Shown here piece by piece: positions 19,786 to 30,075 of a stretch of DNA of 64,000 nucleotides. Where the stretch lies: NCBI GenBank assembly GCA_023266575.1, contig JAHFPV010000015.1:39605-103604 (forward strand), in the 5' to 3' direction. A program made the translations under genes and the position numbers. Source of the stretch: Sphingobium sp. GTDB taxonomy: Bacteria; Pseudomonadota; Alphaproteobacteria; Sphingomonadales; Sphingomonadaceae. Each line of letters opens with the position of its first letter. Within the stretch, counting starts at the first letter, position 1. The notes under the pieces are model-generated. The model was given only the letters and a program-made list of their open reading frames with translations, made no database searches and was not told the origin of the DNA.

Positions 19786-20669
19786 TGGCCGAGCAGGATG
19801 CCATGGCCGCCGAGGACGCCCGGATCGAACAGACGATGGCGCAAAGCGACATCGCGATTTCGGTGCGCGGCATCCGCAACAGTTTCGGCGATCAGGTCGT
19901 GCATGACGGGCTGGACCTGGACGTGCGCAAGGGCGAGATTTTGGGCGTGGTCGGCGGGTCCGGCACCGGCAAGTCGGTGCTGATGCGCGCGATCATCGGC
20001 CTCCAGACCCCCGACCAGGGCGAAATCCACGTCTTTGGCGAATCGATGGTCGGGCGGCTGGACGATGAGGCGCTGGCGATCCGCAAGCGCTGGGGCGTGC
20101 TGTTTCAGGGCGGTGCGCTGTTTTCGACGCTGACGGTCGCTGAAAATGTCGAAGTGCCGATCCGCGAATATTATCCCAATATCGGCGCGGAACTGCGCGA
20201 CGAAATTGCCGCCTACAAGATCCGCATGACCGGCCTGCCGGCTGAAGCTGGTCCCAAATATCCGTCCGAACTGTCGGGCGGCATGAAGAAGCGCGCGGGT
20301 CTCGCCCGTGCGCTGGCGCTGGACCCGGACCTGCTGTTTCTGGACGAACCGACCGCCGGGCTGGACCCGATCGGCGCGGCGGCGTTTGACGAACAGACCC
20401 GCCAGTTGCAGCAGACGCTCGGCCTGACCGTGTTCCTGATCACCCATGATCTTGATACGCTTTATTCGATCTGCGACCGTGTCGCCGTGCTGGCCGACAA
20501 GAAGGTCATTGCGGTCGGCACGATCGACGAATTGCTGGCCACCGATCATCCGTGGATACAGGAATATTTCAACGGCCCGCGCGGCCGCGCCGCAACGGCG
20601 GCGGTCGCCCGTCATCATGACCGCGAACAGGATAGGGCGGCACAGACCCCGCCCGATGGAAGGCAATAG
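19785..20669 (+). CDS. mlaF: MlaF-type ABC transporter ATP-binding protein
   Basis: The 294-residue ATPase has Walker A GGSGTGKS near residue 57, a Q-loop in LFQGGALFSTLTV, the signature LSGGMKKRAGLARAL, Walker B LLFLDEPTAGLDP and the switch His in ITHDL. The sequence closely fits MlaF/Ttg2A-type lipid transporters. The ATG at 19785 shares a base with the mlaE stop. A Gln/Arg/His-rich tail of about 25 residues follows the conserved domain. It works with the adjacent permease and MCE protein. Confidence 0.93.
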   Translation: MAEQDAMAAEDARIEQTMAQSDIAISVRGIRNSFGDQVVHDGLDLDVRKGEILGVVGGSGTGKSVLMRAIIGLQTPDQGEIHVFGESMVGRLDDEALAIRKRWGVLFQGGALFSTLTVAENVEVPIREYYPNIGAELRDEIAAYKIRMTGLPAEAGPKYPSELSGGMKKRAGLARALALDPDLLFLDEPTAGLDPIGAAAFDEQTRQLQQTLGLTVFLITHDLDTLYSICDRVAVLADKKVIAVGTIDELLATDHPWIQEYFNGPRGRAATAAVARHHDREQDRAAQTPPDGRQ

Positions 20670-20672
20670 GAT

Positions 20673-21635
20673 ATGGAAACCCGATCCAACCATGTGCTGG
20701 TGGGCGCGGTCACGCTGATCTTGCTGGCGGCGATCATTGCGGCGGCCTTCTGGTTCTCGCGCATCTCCGATGGGCAGAACAAGGAATATGACATCTTCTT
20801 CAAACAGTCGGTCAACGGCCTGGCGAAGGGATCGAGCGTCAATTATTCCGGCGTCCCGTCTGGCCAGGTCGAGAAGATCGAGCTGTGGAAGCGCGATCCG
20901 GGCTTTGTGAAGGTGCGCATTTCGGTGAAGGACGGCACGCCCGTGCTGCAAGGCACCACTGCGACGATCGCGGGGGTGGGCTTTACCGGCGTCAGCGAAA
21001 TCGTGCTGGACGGCGCGGTCAAGGGCGCGCCGCCGATCCTATGTCCGACCAATAATCCGCTCGCGGTCTGCCCCGACGGCGTGCCGGTGATCCCGACCAA
21101 GCCGGGCGCGCTGGGCGAATTGCTCAACAATGCGCCGCAACTGCTGGAACGGCTGTCGACCCTGACCGAGCGGCTGACCGAATTGCTGAACGACAAGAAT
21201 CAGCAGTCGATCGCTGGCATCCTCGCCAACGTCGAGCGTATCTCCAGCTCGCTGGCCGATCGCAGCCCGGAAATTTCCGCCACGCTGGCCGAAGCGCGCA
21301 TCGCGGTGCAGCGCACCGGGGTAGCGGCTGAACAGATTGGCAAGCTGGCTGCGACGACCGATTCGCTGCTGACCGATGAGGGCAAGCCGCTGATGGCCGA
21401 CCTGCGCAAGAGCGTGCAGTCGGCAACGCGGAGCATCGACACGCTCGACAAGACGATTGCCGAAGCCCAGCCGGGCGTGCGTGCGTTCAGCAACCAGACC
21501 ATGCCGGAGGTCAACCAGCTGGTCCGCGACCTGCGCGAAATGTCGCGCGCCTTCCGGGGTGTTGCCGAGAAACTGGACCAGCAAGGGGCCGGTTCGCTGG
21601 TCGGATCGCCCAAATTGCCGGATTACAAGCCATGA
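20673..21635 (+). CDS. mlaD: MlaD-type MCE-domain protein
   Basis: The 320-residue protein has one N-terminal membrane helix (VLVGAVTLILLAAIIAAAFWF), then a single MCE domain (GLAKGSSVNYSGVPSGQVEKI, VRISVKDGTPVLQGTTATI, GFTGVSEIVLDG). The C-terminal half is helical, with heptad-like repeats (LLERLSTLTERLTELLND, AATRSIDTLDKTIAEAQ). MCE proteins form hexameric lipid-binding rings in the periplasm. It starts three bases after mlaF, and its stop overlaps the next frame, so the operon is tight. Confidence 0.92.
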   Translation: METRSNHVLVGAVTLILLAAIIAAAFWFSRISDGQNKEYDIFFKQSVNGLAKGSSVNYSGVPSGQVEKIELWKRDPGFVKVRISVKDGTPVLQGTTATIAGVGFTGVSEIVLDGAVKGAPPILCPTNNPLAVCPDGVPVIPTKPGALGELLNNAPQLLERLSTLTERLTELLNDKNQQSIAGILANVERISSSLADRSPEISATLAEARIAVQRTGVAAEQIGKLAATTDSLLTDEGKPLMADLRKSVQSATRSIDTLDKTIAEAQPGVRAFSNQTMPEVNQLVRDLREMSRAFRGVAEKLDQQGAGSLVGSPKLPDYKP

Positions 21636-21652
21636 TGAGAGGGACAAGGCGC

Positions 21653-22264
21653 ATGTTCAACCGCCACACGCGCAGCGCCACGGTTGCGCTCACCGCCGCC
21701 TTCCTGCTGGCAGGCTGCGTATCGTTCGGGGCCAAGCCGCCGGAACAGTTGCTGGCGCTGAGCGCCACGCAGACGGTCGCGCCGGGGCGCTTGCTGACCG
21801 GTGCGCAGGGGCCAAGCCTGACCGTGGCCGATCCCGATGCGCCCAAGATGCTGGATACGGTGCGGGTGCCGGTGCAGCTTTCGCCCACCTCGGTCGCCTA
21901 TGTGACCAAGGTGCAATGGGCCGACACGCCGCGCCACCTGTTCCAGACGCTGCTGGCCGAAACGATTTCCGCGACCAGCAACCGTATCGTCCTGGCCCCA
22001 GGCCAATATGCTGGCGACAATGGTCAGCGGCTGATGGGCGAACTGGTTGCCTTTGGCATCGATGCGCCGGGCAATAGCGCGGTCGTCACCTATGACGCCA
22101 TATTGACCAAGGGCAGCGGCACGGTGATCGCGCGGCAACGCTTCACCGCCAGTGTGCCCGTGGGCGGCAAGATTGAGGCCGGGACGATCGGTGTGCCGCT
22201 CAATGCCGCGGCGAACAAGGTGGCGGCGGATGTCGCGGCCTGGCTGGCGACGCAGCCGGGTTAA
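21653..22264 (+). CDS. ABC-type transport auxiliary lipoprotein (PqiC/YmbA-like)
   Basis: About 203 residues with a signal peptide and lipobox AFLLAGC. The conserved region LDTVRVPVQLSPTSVAYVTKVQWADTPR is followed by FQTLLAETISATSNRIVL, and resembles the auxiliary lipoproteins that accompany MCE transporters. It probably sits in the outer membrane and helps hand over lipid. I chose 21653 because agaggg lies upstream; an in-frame ATG at 21632 overlaps the mlaD stop. The 3' end overlaps the facing glnD end by four bases. Confidence 0.85.
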   Translation: MFNRHTRSATVALTAAFLLAGCVSFGAKPPEQLLALSATQTVAPGRLLTGAQGPSLTVADPDAPKMLDTVRVPVQLSPTSVAYVTKVQWADTPRHLFQTLLAETISATSNRIVLAPGQYAGDNGQRLMGELVAFGIDAPGNSAVVTYDAILTKGSGTVIARQRFTASVPVGGKIEAGTIGVPLNAAANKVAADVAAWLATQPG

Positions 22265-25023
22265 GCGCGCTCCAGCGCCTCATCCACCTCGCCGCCGGCC
22301 GCTTCGAGCAGGCGGCGTTCGAGCGTTTGCAGCCGCGCCTTGCTCTCTATCTTTCCGCCCAGCAGGTCGGTGACGTAGAACGTATCGACCGCCCGTTCGC
22401 CATAGGTGGCGACATGGGCGCTGTGGACCGTGACCTTCGACTGGAACAGCGCATTGGCCAGGCTGAACAACAGGGCTGGCCGGTCGGCGGCGTTGATCTC
22501 TACCACGGTAAAGCGGTTCGACGCCTTATTGTCGATCAGCACATTGGGAACGATGCGGAAGGCTTCGGCGCGGGTCCGGGTGAGCGGGCGCGCCGACAAT
22601 TTGGTGATCATGCGGTGGCGGTTGGACAGCGAATCCTCGATCGCGTTGCGGATTCGGGTCAGCTGATCGGGATCGTGGAAGGCACCGCCGAACGGGTCCT
22701 GCACCAGGAAATTGTCGATCGCCACGCCATCGCGCGTCGTATGGATGCGCGCGTCGATGATGTTGCCGCCCGCCAGATGGATCGCGCCTGCAATGCGGTA
22801 GAACAGCCCCGGATGGTCGGTGGCATAGACCGTCACGAGCGTCGCGCCGCGTTGCGGATAATAATGGGCCGCGATCGACAAGGGCGCGTCGGCGGAAGCC
22901 AATATATGGTGCGCGTTGTGGATCAATATATCCTCTGGCTCGGCGATCCAGTAGGATTCGGGCAGCCGCCTGCGCAGCCGTTCAAACTCTGCGTCCGGCA
23001 GCCCCAGCGCCAGCCGCGTCGCTTCCTGCTTGGCCGCGACCCGTTCGCTGCGGCCCTTCTGCTTGTGGCCCAGCCGCAGCAATTCTTCGGCTGAATCATA
23101 GAGATCGCCCAGCAACTGCCGCTTCCAGCTGTTCCACACACCTGGCCCGACCGCGCGAATGTCCACGACCGTCAGGCAGAGCAGCAGCCGCAGCCGTTCG
23201 GGGCTTTGCACGACATCGACGAAATCGAGGATCGTCTTGTAATCAGCCAGATCGCGCTTGAAGGCGGTGGCCGACATCAGCAGATGATAGCGGACCAGCC
23301 AGGCGACCGTTTCCGTCTCCGCCGGGGTGAGGCCCAGGCGCGGGCAGAGATGTTCGGCGACTTCCGCGCCCAAGATGCTGTGATCGCCGCCCCGCCCCTT
23401 GGCAATGTCATGCAGCAGCACCGCGACATAGAGAACGCGGCGCGACAGCAGCTTGCCCATCAGTTCAGACGCCAGCGGATGATCTTCGGGCAGTTCGCCC
23501 TTCTCGATCCGGGCGAGCAGGCCGACGGCGCGGATCGTATGTTCGTCCACCGTATAGTGGTGATACATGTCGAACTGCATCTGCGCCACGACCCGGCGGA
23601 AGTCGGGGACGAAACGGCCGAACACGGTGGATTCGTTCATCCAGCGCAGTACGGTTTCGGGATCGCGCGGGCTGGTCAGCACATCCATGAAGGCGGCGTT
23701 GGCGCGCGGATCCTTGCGCACTTTGGCGGTGATGAGGCCAGCGTCGCGGCTGGCGGCGCGGATCGCGCTGGGGTGGATGGCCAGGCCATGGCGGTCGGCC
23801 ACGGCGAAAATCTCTATAAGCCGGACCGGATCGACCTGAAAGAAATCATCGCTGGGCAGCGAGAGCCGTCCGCGCTCCAGCACGAAGCCGTCCAGCTTCT
23901 TGGGCCGACGGAACATGGCCGGAATATAGCGCCGCCCCTTCGCCGCCATCTGGTCGTCCAGATGGGCCAGAAACATGGCAGTCAGGTCACCGACGATTTT
24001 GGCGTTGAGGAAATAATAGCGCATGAAGCGCTCCACCCCCGACCGGCCATGCCGCCCGGTAAAGCGCATCCGCGTCGCGGTTTCCAGCTGGAGGTCGAAG
24101 GTCAGCCGATCCTCCGCCCGGCCGGTGATGGTGTGCAGGTGACAACGCACCGCCCACAGGAAATCTTCCGCCTTCTGGAACTGCCGCAATTCCAGCTGGG
24201 TCAGCAGCCCGACATCGACCAGCTCGGCGACCGACCGCACCCGGTTCACATATTTGCCGATCCAGAACAGGGTATGCAGATCGCGCAGGCCGCCCTTGCC
24301 CTCTTTCACATTGGGTTCGACGACATAGCGGCTGTCGCCCATCCGTTTGTGCCGTTCCTCGCGCTCGGCCAGCTTGTCGGTGACGAAGGCGCGGGCCGTG
24401 CCCTGCATCACTTCGGCGTCGAAGCGGGTCGAGGTCTCCTCGTAGAGCGCCCGGTCGCCCCAGACATAGCGCGCCTCCAGCAGGGCGGTGCGGACGGTCA
24501 GGTCCGCTTTGGCCATCCGCATCGTCTCATCGATGGAGCGGCTGGAATGGCCGACTTTCAGGCCCAGATCCCAGAGCGAATAGAGCATAGATTCAATGAC
24601 CTGCTCGGTCCAGCCAGTTGGTTTCCAGGGCGTAATGAAGCCGATATCGACGTCGCTATGCGGCGCCATTTCGCCCCGGCCATAGCCGCCAACCGCGATC
24701 AGGGCGATCCGTTCACCCGTGCTGCGGTTGCCCGACGGGTAGAGATGGTGGGTCGTTGCGTCATAAAGCAGGCGCAGAATCTGGTCGATCAGGAAGGCAA
24801 AGGCGGTCACTGCCTCCCGCCCGCGCGTCGGCTTCGCCTCCAGCCGCCGGGCGACCTCGGCCCGGCCTTCATCCAGCGCCGCCTTCAATTCCTTGACGAT
24901 CAGGCCGCGCAGCAGCATCGGATCGCTACGGTGCAGTTGCGCCTGAGCGGTGATGTTGTCGGAAATCGCGCGCCGATCAATGATCGCACGGCGCGATCCC
25001 AGCGCGGGAAATTGCATGACCAT
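22261..25023 (-). CDS. glnD: Bifunctional PII uridylyltransferase / uridylyl-removing enzyme
   Basis: GlnD uridylylates and deuridylylates the PII proteins in response to glutamine. The 920-residue chain has the nucleotidyltransferase motif GGYGRGEMAPHSDVDIGF near residues 110-130, an HD domain with LLHDIAKGRGGDHS, and two C-terminal ACT domains (VTVYATDHPGLFYRIAGAI, then VVEINAADRPALLFSLANAL), the usual order. It begins nine bases after mutS ends on the same strand, so the two are probably cotranscribed, a common alphaproteobacterial arrangement. The ATG at 25023 follows AGCCTCC; a second ATG is two codons later. Confidence 0.95.
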   Translation of the reverse strand: MVMQFPALGSRRAIIDRRAISDNITAQAQLHRSDPMLLRGLIVKELKAALDEGRAEVARRLEAKPTRGREAVTAFAFLIDQILRLLYDATTHHLYPSGNRSTGERIALIAVGGYGRGEMAPHSDVDIGFITPWKPTGWTEQVIESMLYSLWDLGLKVGHSSRSIDETMRMAKADLTVRTALLEARYVWGDRALYEETSTRFDAEVMQGTARAFVTDKLAEREERHKRMGDSRYVVEPNVKEGKGGLRDLHTLFWIGKYVNRVRSVAELVDVGLLTQLELRQFQKAEDFLWAVRCHLHTITGRAEDRLTFDLQLETATRMRFTGRHGRSGVERFMRYYFLNAKIVGDLTAMFLAHLDDQMAAKGRRYIPAMFRRPKKLDGFVLERGRLSLPSDDFFQVDPVRLIEIFAVADRHGLAIHPSAIRAASRDAGLITAKVRKDPRANAAFMDVLTSPRDPETVLRWMNESTVFGRFVPDFRRVVAQMQFDMYHHYTVDEHTIRAVGLLARIEKGELPEDHPLASELMGKLLSRRVLYVAVLLHDIAKGRGGDHSILGAEVAEHLCPRLGLTPAETETVAWLVRYHLLMSATAFKRDLADYKTILDFVDVVQSPERLRLLLCLTVVDIRAVGPGVWNSWKRQLLGDLYDSAEELLRLGHKQKGRSERVAAKQEATRLALGLPDAEFERLRRRLPESYWIAEPEDILIHNAHHILASADAPLSIAAHYYPQRGATLVTVYATDHPGLFYRIAGAIHLAGGNIIDARIHTTRDGVAIDNFLVQDPFGGAFHDPDQLTRIRNAIEDSLSNRHRMITKLSARPLTRTRAEAFRIVPNVLIDNKASNRFTVVEINAADRPALLFSLANALFQSKVTVHSAHVATYGERAVDTFYVTDLLGGKIESKARLQTLERRLLEAAGGEVDEALERA

Positions 25024-25032
25024 GGAGGCTAT

Positions 25033-27684
25033 CTAGTCATGGTCGCTGGTCGCGGCCAGTTGTTTCAGCCGATATAGTTGATCGAGCGCCTCACGCGGCG
25101 ACAGCGCGTCGGCATCGATGCTGTCGAGCGCCGCGCGCAGCGGGTCGATCGCAGGTTCGGACTGGGTCGCGACGGCGGCGAACAGCGGCAGATCGTCCAG
25201 CCCCGCCGCAATGCCGCCCGTCTTGGCCTTGCCCGCCTCCAGCCGCGCCAGCACATCCTTGGCGCGCTTCAGGACAGCGGCGGGCAGGCCCGCCAGCCGC
25301 GCGACGGCCAAGCCATAGCTGCGATCCGCCGGACCATCGCTCAGCTCATGCAGCAGCACCAGATCGCCCTTCCATTCGCGGGCGCGGACATGGTGGAGCG
25401 AGAGCGAGGAGAGGCTTTCGGCCAGTCGGGTGAGTTCATGATAATGGGTGGCGAACAGGCAGCGGCAGCGATTGACCTCATGCACTGCCTCCACCACCGC
25501 CCATGCCAGCGCCAGCCCGTCATAGGTGGAGGTGCCGCGCCCGACTTCATCGAGGATGACGAAGCTGTCGGCGGTCGCCTGCGCCAAGATGGCGGCGGTC
25601 TCGACCATTTCGACCATGAAGGTGGAGCGGCCGCGCGCCAGATTGTCTGATGCGCCGACCCGGCTGAACAGCCGATCGACCAGACTGAGCGTCGCCGCCT
25701 GCGCGGGGACATAGGCGCCCGCCTGCGCCAATATGACGATCAGGGCATTTTGCCGCAGGAAGGTGGATTTGCCGCCCATGTTCGGGCCAGTGACCAGCCA
25801 GAGCCGATCATCCTGCACCAGACGGCAATCATTGGCGACAAAGGCCTGTCCTTCGCGTCGCAGCGCATCCTCCACCACTGGATGCCGCCCGCCGGTGATG
25901 TCGAGGCATGGTCCCGCCCCGTCCGCCGCGACGAAATGCGGCCGTTGCCAGCCGCCCTCCGCCGCTCGTTCGGCCAGTGCGGCGGCAACGTCGAGTCGGG
26001 CCAATGCCTGCGCAGCGCGGGCGATGTCGGCCTTGCGGTCCAGCACGGCGGCGATCAAATCTTCCAGATGGGCCGCTTCGGCCACCAGCGCATGGCCACC
26101 GGCCTGCGCGACCCGCCCGGCTTCCTCATGCAGATCGACCGAATTGAAGCGCACGACGCCGGCCAGCGTCTGGCGATGGGTGAAGCCGCTGTCGGGCTGC
26201 ATCAGCGAGTCCGCCGCGCGGGCCGGCACCTCGACATGATAGCCCAGCACGCCATTATGGCGAATCTTGAGCGTCGAAATGCCGGTCTGCGCGCGATATT
26301 TCGCCTCCAGCGCGGCGATCGCGCGGCGGCCATCGCCCGCCATGCGGCGCAGCTCGTCCAGCGCGGGATCATAGCCGTCGGCAATATAGCCGCCGCTCGC
26401 CGTTTCGGTTGGTGGAGCAGGCACCAGCGCCCGCGCGAGGCTGTCGACCAGCGCGCCATGGCCATCGAGCGCAGGGAGCAGGCGGGCGAGCAGCAGCGGC
26501 TGGTCGGGCAAGCGCCCCAGCCGCTCACGCAGCAGCCGCGCTTCGCCAAGGCCATCGCGCAACTGGCCAAGGTCACGCGGACTGCCCCTGCCCACCGCGA
26601 CGCGGCCCAATGCCCTGCCGATGTCGGGCAGCGCGCGCAACGCGCCGCGCAACTGGTCGCGCAGCCCCGCATCGTCGTGGAACAGCTGCACCAGCCCCAG
26701 CCGCGCCTCGATCAGCGCCATATCCATCAGCGGCGCGGACAGATCCTGCGCCAGCAGCCGCGCCCCTGCCCCCGTCACCGTGCGATCGACCGCGCCCAGC
26801 AGGCTGCCCGCGCGCGCGCCGCTCATCGTTGCGACAATCTCCAGACTCTCGCGCGTTGCCGCGTCGATCGCGACGTGACCGCCGCTGGTCTGGCGCACGG
26901 GCGGCGCGAGGAAGGGCAAAGTCCCCTTCCCTGCATGGTCGAGATAGGCGATCAGCCCGCCCATCGCCGCCAGCTCGGCGCGGCTGAACTGGCCAAAGCC
27001 ATCGAGCGTCGCGACCCCGAACAGCCGTTTGAGCGCGGTTTCGGCGCGACTGCTGGAAAAGGCCGCGCGATCGAACATATGGGCGTCGGCTATGTCGAGC
27101 GTCGATCCTTCGGCCACCACCGTCTCGCTGGGGCGCAGGCGGGCGAGTTCGGCGGGCAGGTCGAGGGCGCGGCAGGTCATCGTTTCGAACCGGCCAGTCG
27201 ATATGTCGGCGGCGGCGAGGCCGATCTCGCCCTCTCCGCCCACCTGTGCGAGAGCAACCAGCATATTGTCACGCCGGGAATCGAGCAGAGTCTCCTCGGT
27301 CAGCGTGCCTGCCGTCACATAGCGCACGATATCACGCGCCACGAGCGTCTTGCCCCCGCGCGCCTTGGCCTGCGCGGGCGTTTCGGTCTGTTCGGCGATC
27401 GCGACGCGGTGGCCTGCCTTGATCAGCCGCGCGAGATAGCCCTCCGCACTATGCACCGGCACGCCGCACATCGGGATCGGCGCGCCGCCATGTTCGCCCC
27501 GGCTGGTCAGCGCAATGTCGAGCGTCGCGGCCGCCGCCTTCGCATCGTCGAAGAACAGCTCGAAGAAATCACCCATACGATAGAAGAGCAGGCAGTCACT
27601 CGCTTGGCTCTTGAGCGCCAAATATTGCGCCATCATCGGCGTGGGGGCAGGCTGGGTCGTAGTGTCGTTCGGGGCGCTGGGCAT
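25033..27684 (-). CDS. mutS: DNA mismatch repair protein MutS
   Basis: The 883-residue protein recognises mismatches and recruits MutL. The mismatch-binding motif LLFYRMGDFFELFFDDA has the Phe-x-Glu wedge residues. The ATPase core has Walker A TGPNMGGKSTFLRQ, Walker B FVILDEVGRGTSTYDG and ATHYHELTRL. The true start is the ATG at 27684 (MPSAPND); the open frame runs on to 28530, but that upstream part is antisense to the malic enzyme gene and not MutS-like. glnD follows immediately. The gene is divergent from maeB, 111 bases apart. Confidence 0.96.
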   Translation of the reverse strand: MPSAPNDTTTQPAPTPMMAQYLALKSQASDCLLFYRMGDFFELFFDDAKAAAATLDIALTSRGEHGGAPIPMCGVPVHSAEGYLARLIKAGHRVAIAEQTETPAQAKARGGKTLVARDIVRYVTAGTLTEETLLDSRRDNMLVALAQVGGEGEIGLAAADISTGRFETMTCRALDLPAELARLRPSETVVAEGSTLDIADAHMFDRAAFSSSRAETALKRLFGVATLDGFGQFSRAELAAMGGLIAYLDHAGKGTLPFLAPPVRQTSGGHVAIDAATRESLEIVATMSGARAGSLLGAVDRTVTGAGARLLAQDLSAPLMDMALIEARLGLVQLFHDDAGLRDQLRGALRALPDIGRALGRVAVGRGSPRDLGQLRDGLGEARLLRERLGRLPDQPLLLARLLPALDGHGALVDSLARALVPAPPTETASGGYIADGYDPALDELRRMAGDGRRAIAALEAKYRAQTGISTLKIRHNGVLGYHVEVPARAADSLMQPDSGFTHRQTLAGVVRFNSVDLHEEAGRVAQAGGHALVAEAAHLEDLIAAVLDRKADIARAAQALARLDVAAALAERAAEGGWQRPHFVAADGAGPCLDITGGRHPVVEDALRREGQAFVANDCRLVQDDRLWLVTGPNMGGKSTFLRQNALIVILAQAGAYVPAQAATLSLVDRLFSRVGASDNLARGRSTFMVEMVETAAILAQATADSFVILDEVGRGTSTYDGLALAWAVVEAVHEVNRCRCLFATHYHELTRLAESLSSLSLHHVRAREWKGDLVLLHELSDGPADRSYGLAVARLAGLPAAVLKRAKDVLARLEAGKAKTGGIAAGLDDLPLFAAVATQSEPAIDPLRAALDSIDADALSPREALDQLYRLKQLAATSDHD

Positions 27685-27795
27685 GATGGTGCGATAGCGC
27701 CAAGCCGCAGCACAGGAAAGAAGCCTTCTCGCACTTGCCCACAAGGCGCGCTTGCCGCTAGGGCCGACGCAACGGACAGCAAAGGCGGGTAAGTG

Positions 27796-30057
27796 ATGAC
27801 CGACAAGTCGAATGTGGAATTTTCCGAGCGCGAGGCGCTGTTTTTCCATTCGACCGGCCGCCCCGGCAAGATCGAGATCATCGCGTCGAAACCGATGGCA
27901 ACGCAGCGAGACCTGTCGCTGGCTTACTCGCCGGGCGTCGCCGTGCCGGTGCTGGCGATCGCGGCGGACCCTGCGACGGCCTATGATTATACCGCCAAGG
28001 GCAATCTGGTCGCGGTCATCACCAATGGCACGGCGATCCTGGGCCTGGGCAATCTGGGCGCGCTGGCGTCCAAGCCGGTGATGGAGGGCAAGGCGGTCCT
28101 GTTCAAGCGCTTCGCCGACGTGGACAGCATCGACATCGAACTCAAGACCGAGGATGTCGATCGCTTCATCGACGCGGTGGAGCTGATGGAGCCGACCTTT
28201 GGCGGCATCAACCTTGAAGATATCAAGGCGCCGGAATGCTTCATCATCGAACAGACGCTGAAAGAGCGGATGAACATTCCGGTGTTCCATGACGACCAGC
28301 ATGGCACCGCGATCATCGCGGCGGCGGGGGTCATCAACGCGGCGATGCTGACCGGGCGTGAGCTCAAAGACCTGAAAGTCGTGGTCAATGGCGCGGGTGC
28401 GGCGTCGATCGCCTGCACTGAACTGATCAAAGCGCTGGGCGTGGCGGGTGACAATGTCATCATGTGCGACAGCAAGGGCGTGATCTATCAGGGCCGCACC
28501 GAGGGCATGAACCAGTGGAAGTCGGCCCATGCGGTCAGGACCGACGCACGCACGCTGAAAGAAGCGATGAAGGGCGCGGACGTATTCTTAGGGCTTTCGG
28601 TCAAGGGCGCGGTGACGCCGGACATGGTCAAGGATATGGGCGAAAAGCCGATCATCTTCGCCATGGCCAACCCGGACCCGGAAATCACCCCGCCCGATGC
28701 CAAGGCCGTGCGTCCCGAAGCGATCGTGGCGACGGGCCGGTCGGACTATCCCAATCAGGTCAATAATGTCATCGGTTTCCCCTTCATCTTCCGCGGCGCG
28801 CTGGACGTGCGGGCGACGACGATCAACGAAGCGATGAAGGTCGCCGCCGCCCATGCCATCGCCGAACTGGCGCGCGAGCAGGTGCCGGAGGAAGTGGCCA
28901 AGGCCTATGGCCGATCGCACAGCTTCGGCCCCGACTATATCATCCCCGCCCCGTTCGACCCGCGCCTGATGGAAGTGGTGCCGTCGGCCGTGGCGCAGGC
29001 GGCGATGGACAGCGGCGTCGCGCAAAAGCCGATCGCCGACATGGCGGCCTATCGCCAGTCGCTCAAAGCGCGGCTCAACCCGACCACATCAGTGCTGACC
29101 AGTGCCTATGAAATGGCCAAGGCCAACCCCAAGCGCGTGGTGTTCGCCGAAGCGGAAGAGGAAGTGGTGCTGCGCGCGGCTATCCAGTTCCGCGATCTGG
29201 GCTATGGCGTCCCGGTGCTGGTCGGGCGCGGCGATGTGGTCGACAAGCTCAAGGCGCTGGGCGTACGCGATCCCGACAGTTTCGAGCTGCACAACAGCGT
29301 CAACTCGCCACTCGTGCCCGACATGGTCGACCTGCTTTACGCCCGGCTCCAGCGGCGCGGCTATCTGCGCCGCGACTGCGAGCGGATGGTCAACCGGGAC
29401 CGCAACATCTTTGGCACATTGCTCGTCAAGATGGGCGTAGCCGACGCGATGATCACGGGCATGACCCGCCCCTATGCGCAGACATTGCGCGAAGTGAAGC
29501 GGGTGATGGACCCGGCAGTAGGGCGCACGCCGTTCGGCATCCATGTCATGGTATCAAAGGACAAGACCGTGTTCCTGGCCGACACCACGGTCAACGAGCG
29601 CCCGACGGCCAGCGAACTCGCCGATATCGCGGAAGGCACCGTCGCGGTCGCCCGGCGCATGGGCCATGACCCGCGCGTCGCTTTCCTCTCCTACTCCAAT
29701 TTTGGTAACCCGCCGGGCGCCTTCCTGGAAAATGTGCGTGGCGCAGTGAAGCTGCTCGACGAACGCGATGTCGATTTCGAATATGAAGGCGAAATGACCG
29801 CTGACGTGGCGCTGAATCCGGCGGTCATGAAAAACTATCCGTTCAGCCGCCTGTCCGGCCCGGCCAATGTGCTGGTAATGCCCGGCCTGCAATCGGCCAA
29901 TATCTCGGCCAAGCTGTTGCGCGAACTGGGCGGCACGTCGATGATCGGCCCGGTGCTGGTCGGCATGGAAAAATCGGTGCAGATCGCCACGATGGCGTCC
30001 AATGCGTCGGAACTGCTGACGCTGGCGGTGCTGGCGGCGGGCGGGATCGCGCTCTGA
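27796..30057 (+). CDS. maeB: NADP-type malic enzyme with phosphotransacetylase-like domain
   Basis: The 753-residue protein converts malate to pyruvate, CO2 and NAD(P)H. The malic domain shows SLAYSPGVAVPVLAI, GTAILGLGNLGALASKPVMEGK, the metal region FGGINLEDIKAPECF and FHDDQHGTAII. The cofactor region is VVNGAGAASIACTELI. From about residue 430 the chain is a phosphotransacetylase-like domain (VVFAEAEEEVVLRAA, FGTLLVKMGVADAMITG, PGLQSANISAKLL), usually regulatory rather than catalytic in MaeB. GGCGGG upstream supports ATG 27796; a GTG one codon earlier is possible. Confidence 0.94.
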   Translation: MTDKSNVEFSEREALFFHSTGRPGKIEIIASKPMATQRDLSLAYSPGVAVPVLAIAADPATAYDYTAKGNLVAVITNGTAILGLGNLGALASKPVMEGKAVLFKRFADVDSIDIELKTEDVDRFIDAVELMEPTFGGINLEDIKAPECFIIEQTLKERMNIPVFHDDQHGTAIIAAAGVINAAMLTGRELKDLKVVVNGAGAASIACTELIKALGVAGDNVIMCDSKGVIYQGRTEGMNQWKSAHAVRTDARTLKEAMKGADVFLGLSVKGAVTPDMVKDMGEKPIIFAMANPDPEITPPDAKAVRPEAIVATGRSDYPNQVNNVIGFPFIFRGALDVRATTINEAMKVAAAHAIAELAREQVPEEVAKAYGRSHSFGPDYIIPAPFDPRLMEVVPSAVAQAAMDSGVAQKPIADMAAYRQSLKARLNPTTSVLTSAYEMAKANPKRVVFAEAEEEVVLRAAIQFRDLGYGVPVLVGRGDVVDKLKALGVRDPDSFELHNSVNSPLVPDMVDLLYARLQRRGYLRRDCERMVNRDRNIFGTLLVKMGVADAMITGMTRPYAQTLREVKRVMDPAVGRTPFGIHVMVSKDKTVFLADTTVNERPTASELADIAEGTVAVARRMGHDPRVAFLSYSNFGNPPGAFLENVRGAVKLLDERDVDFEYEGEMTADVALNPAVMKNYPFSRLSGPANVLVMPGLQSANISAKLLRELGGTSMIGPVLVGMEKSVQIATMASNASELLTLAVLAAGGIAL

Positions 30058-30075
30058 TCGACACACGGGCGCAAG

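Noticed and set aside
23206-25077. 623-codon open frame antisense to glnD
   Set aside because: No recognisable domain; lies fully opposite the well-supported GlnD.
25750-27792. 680-codon open frame antisense to mutS
   Set aside because: Arg/His/Gln-rich translation without motifs, opposite a clear MutS; a GC-rich shadow frame.
27685-28530. Upstream extension of the mutS frame
   Set aside because: Overlaps maeB antisense and has no MutS similarity; MutS starts at 27684.
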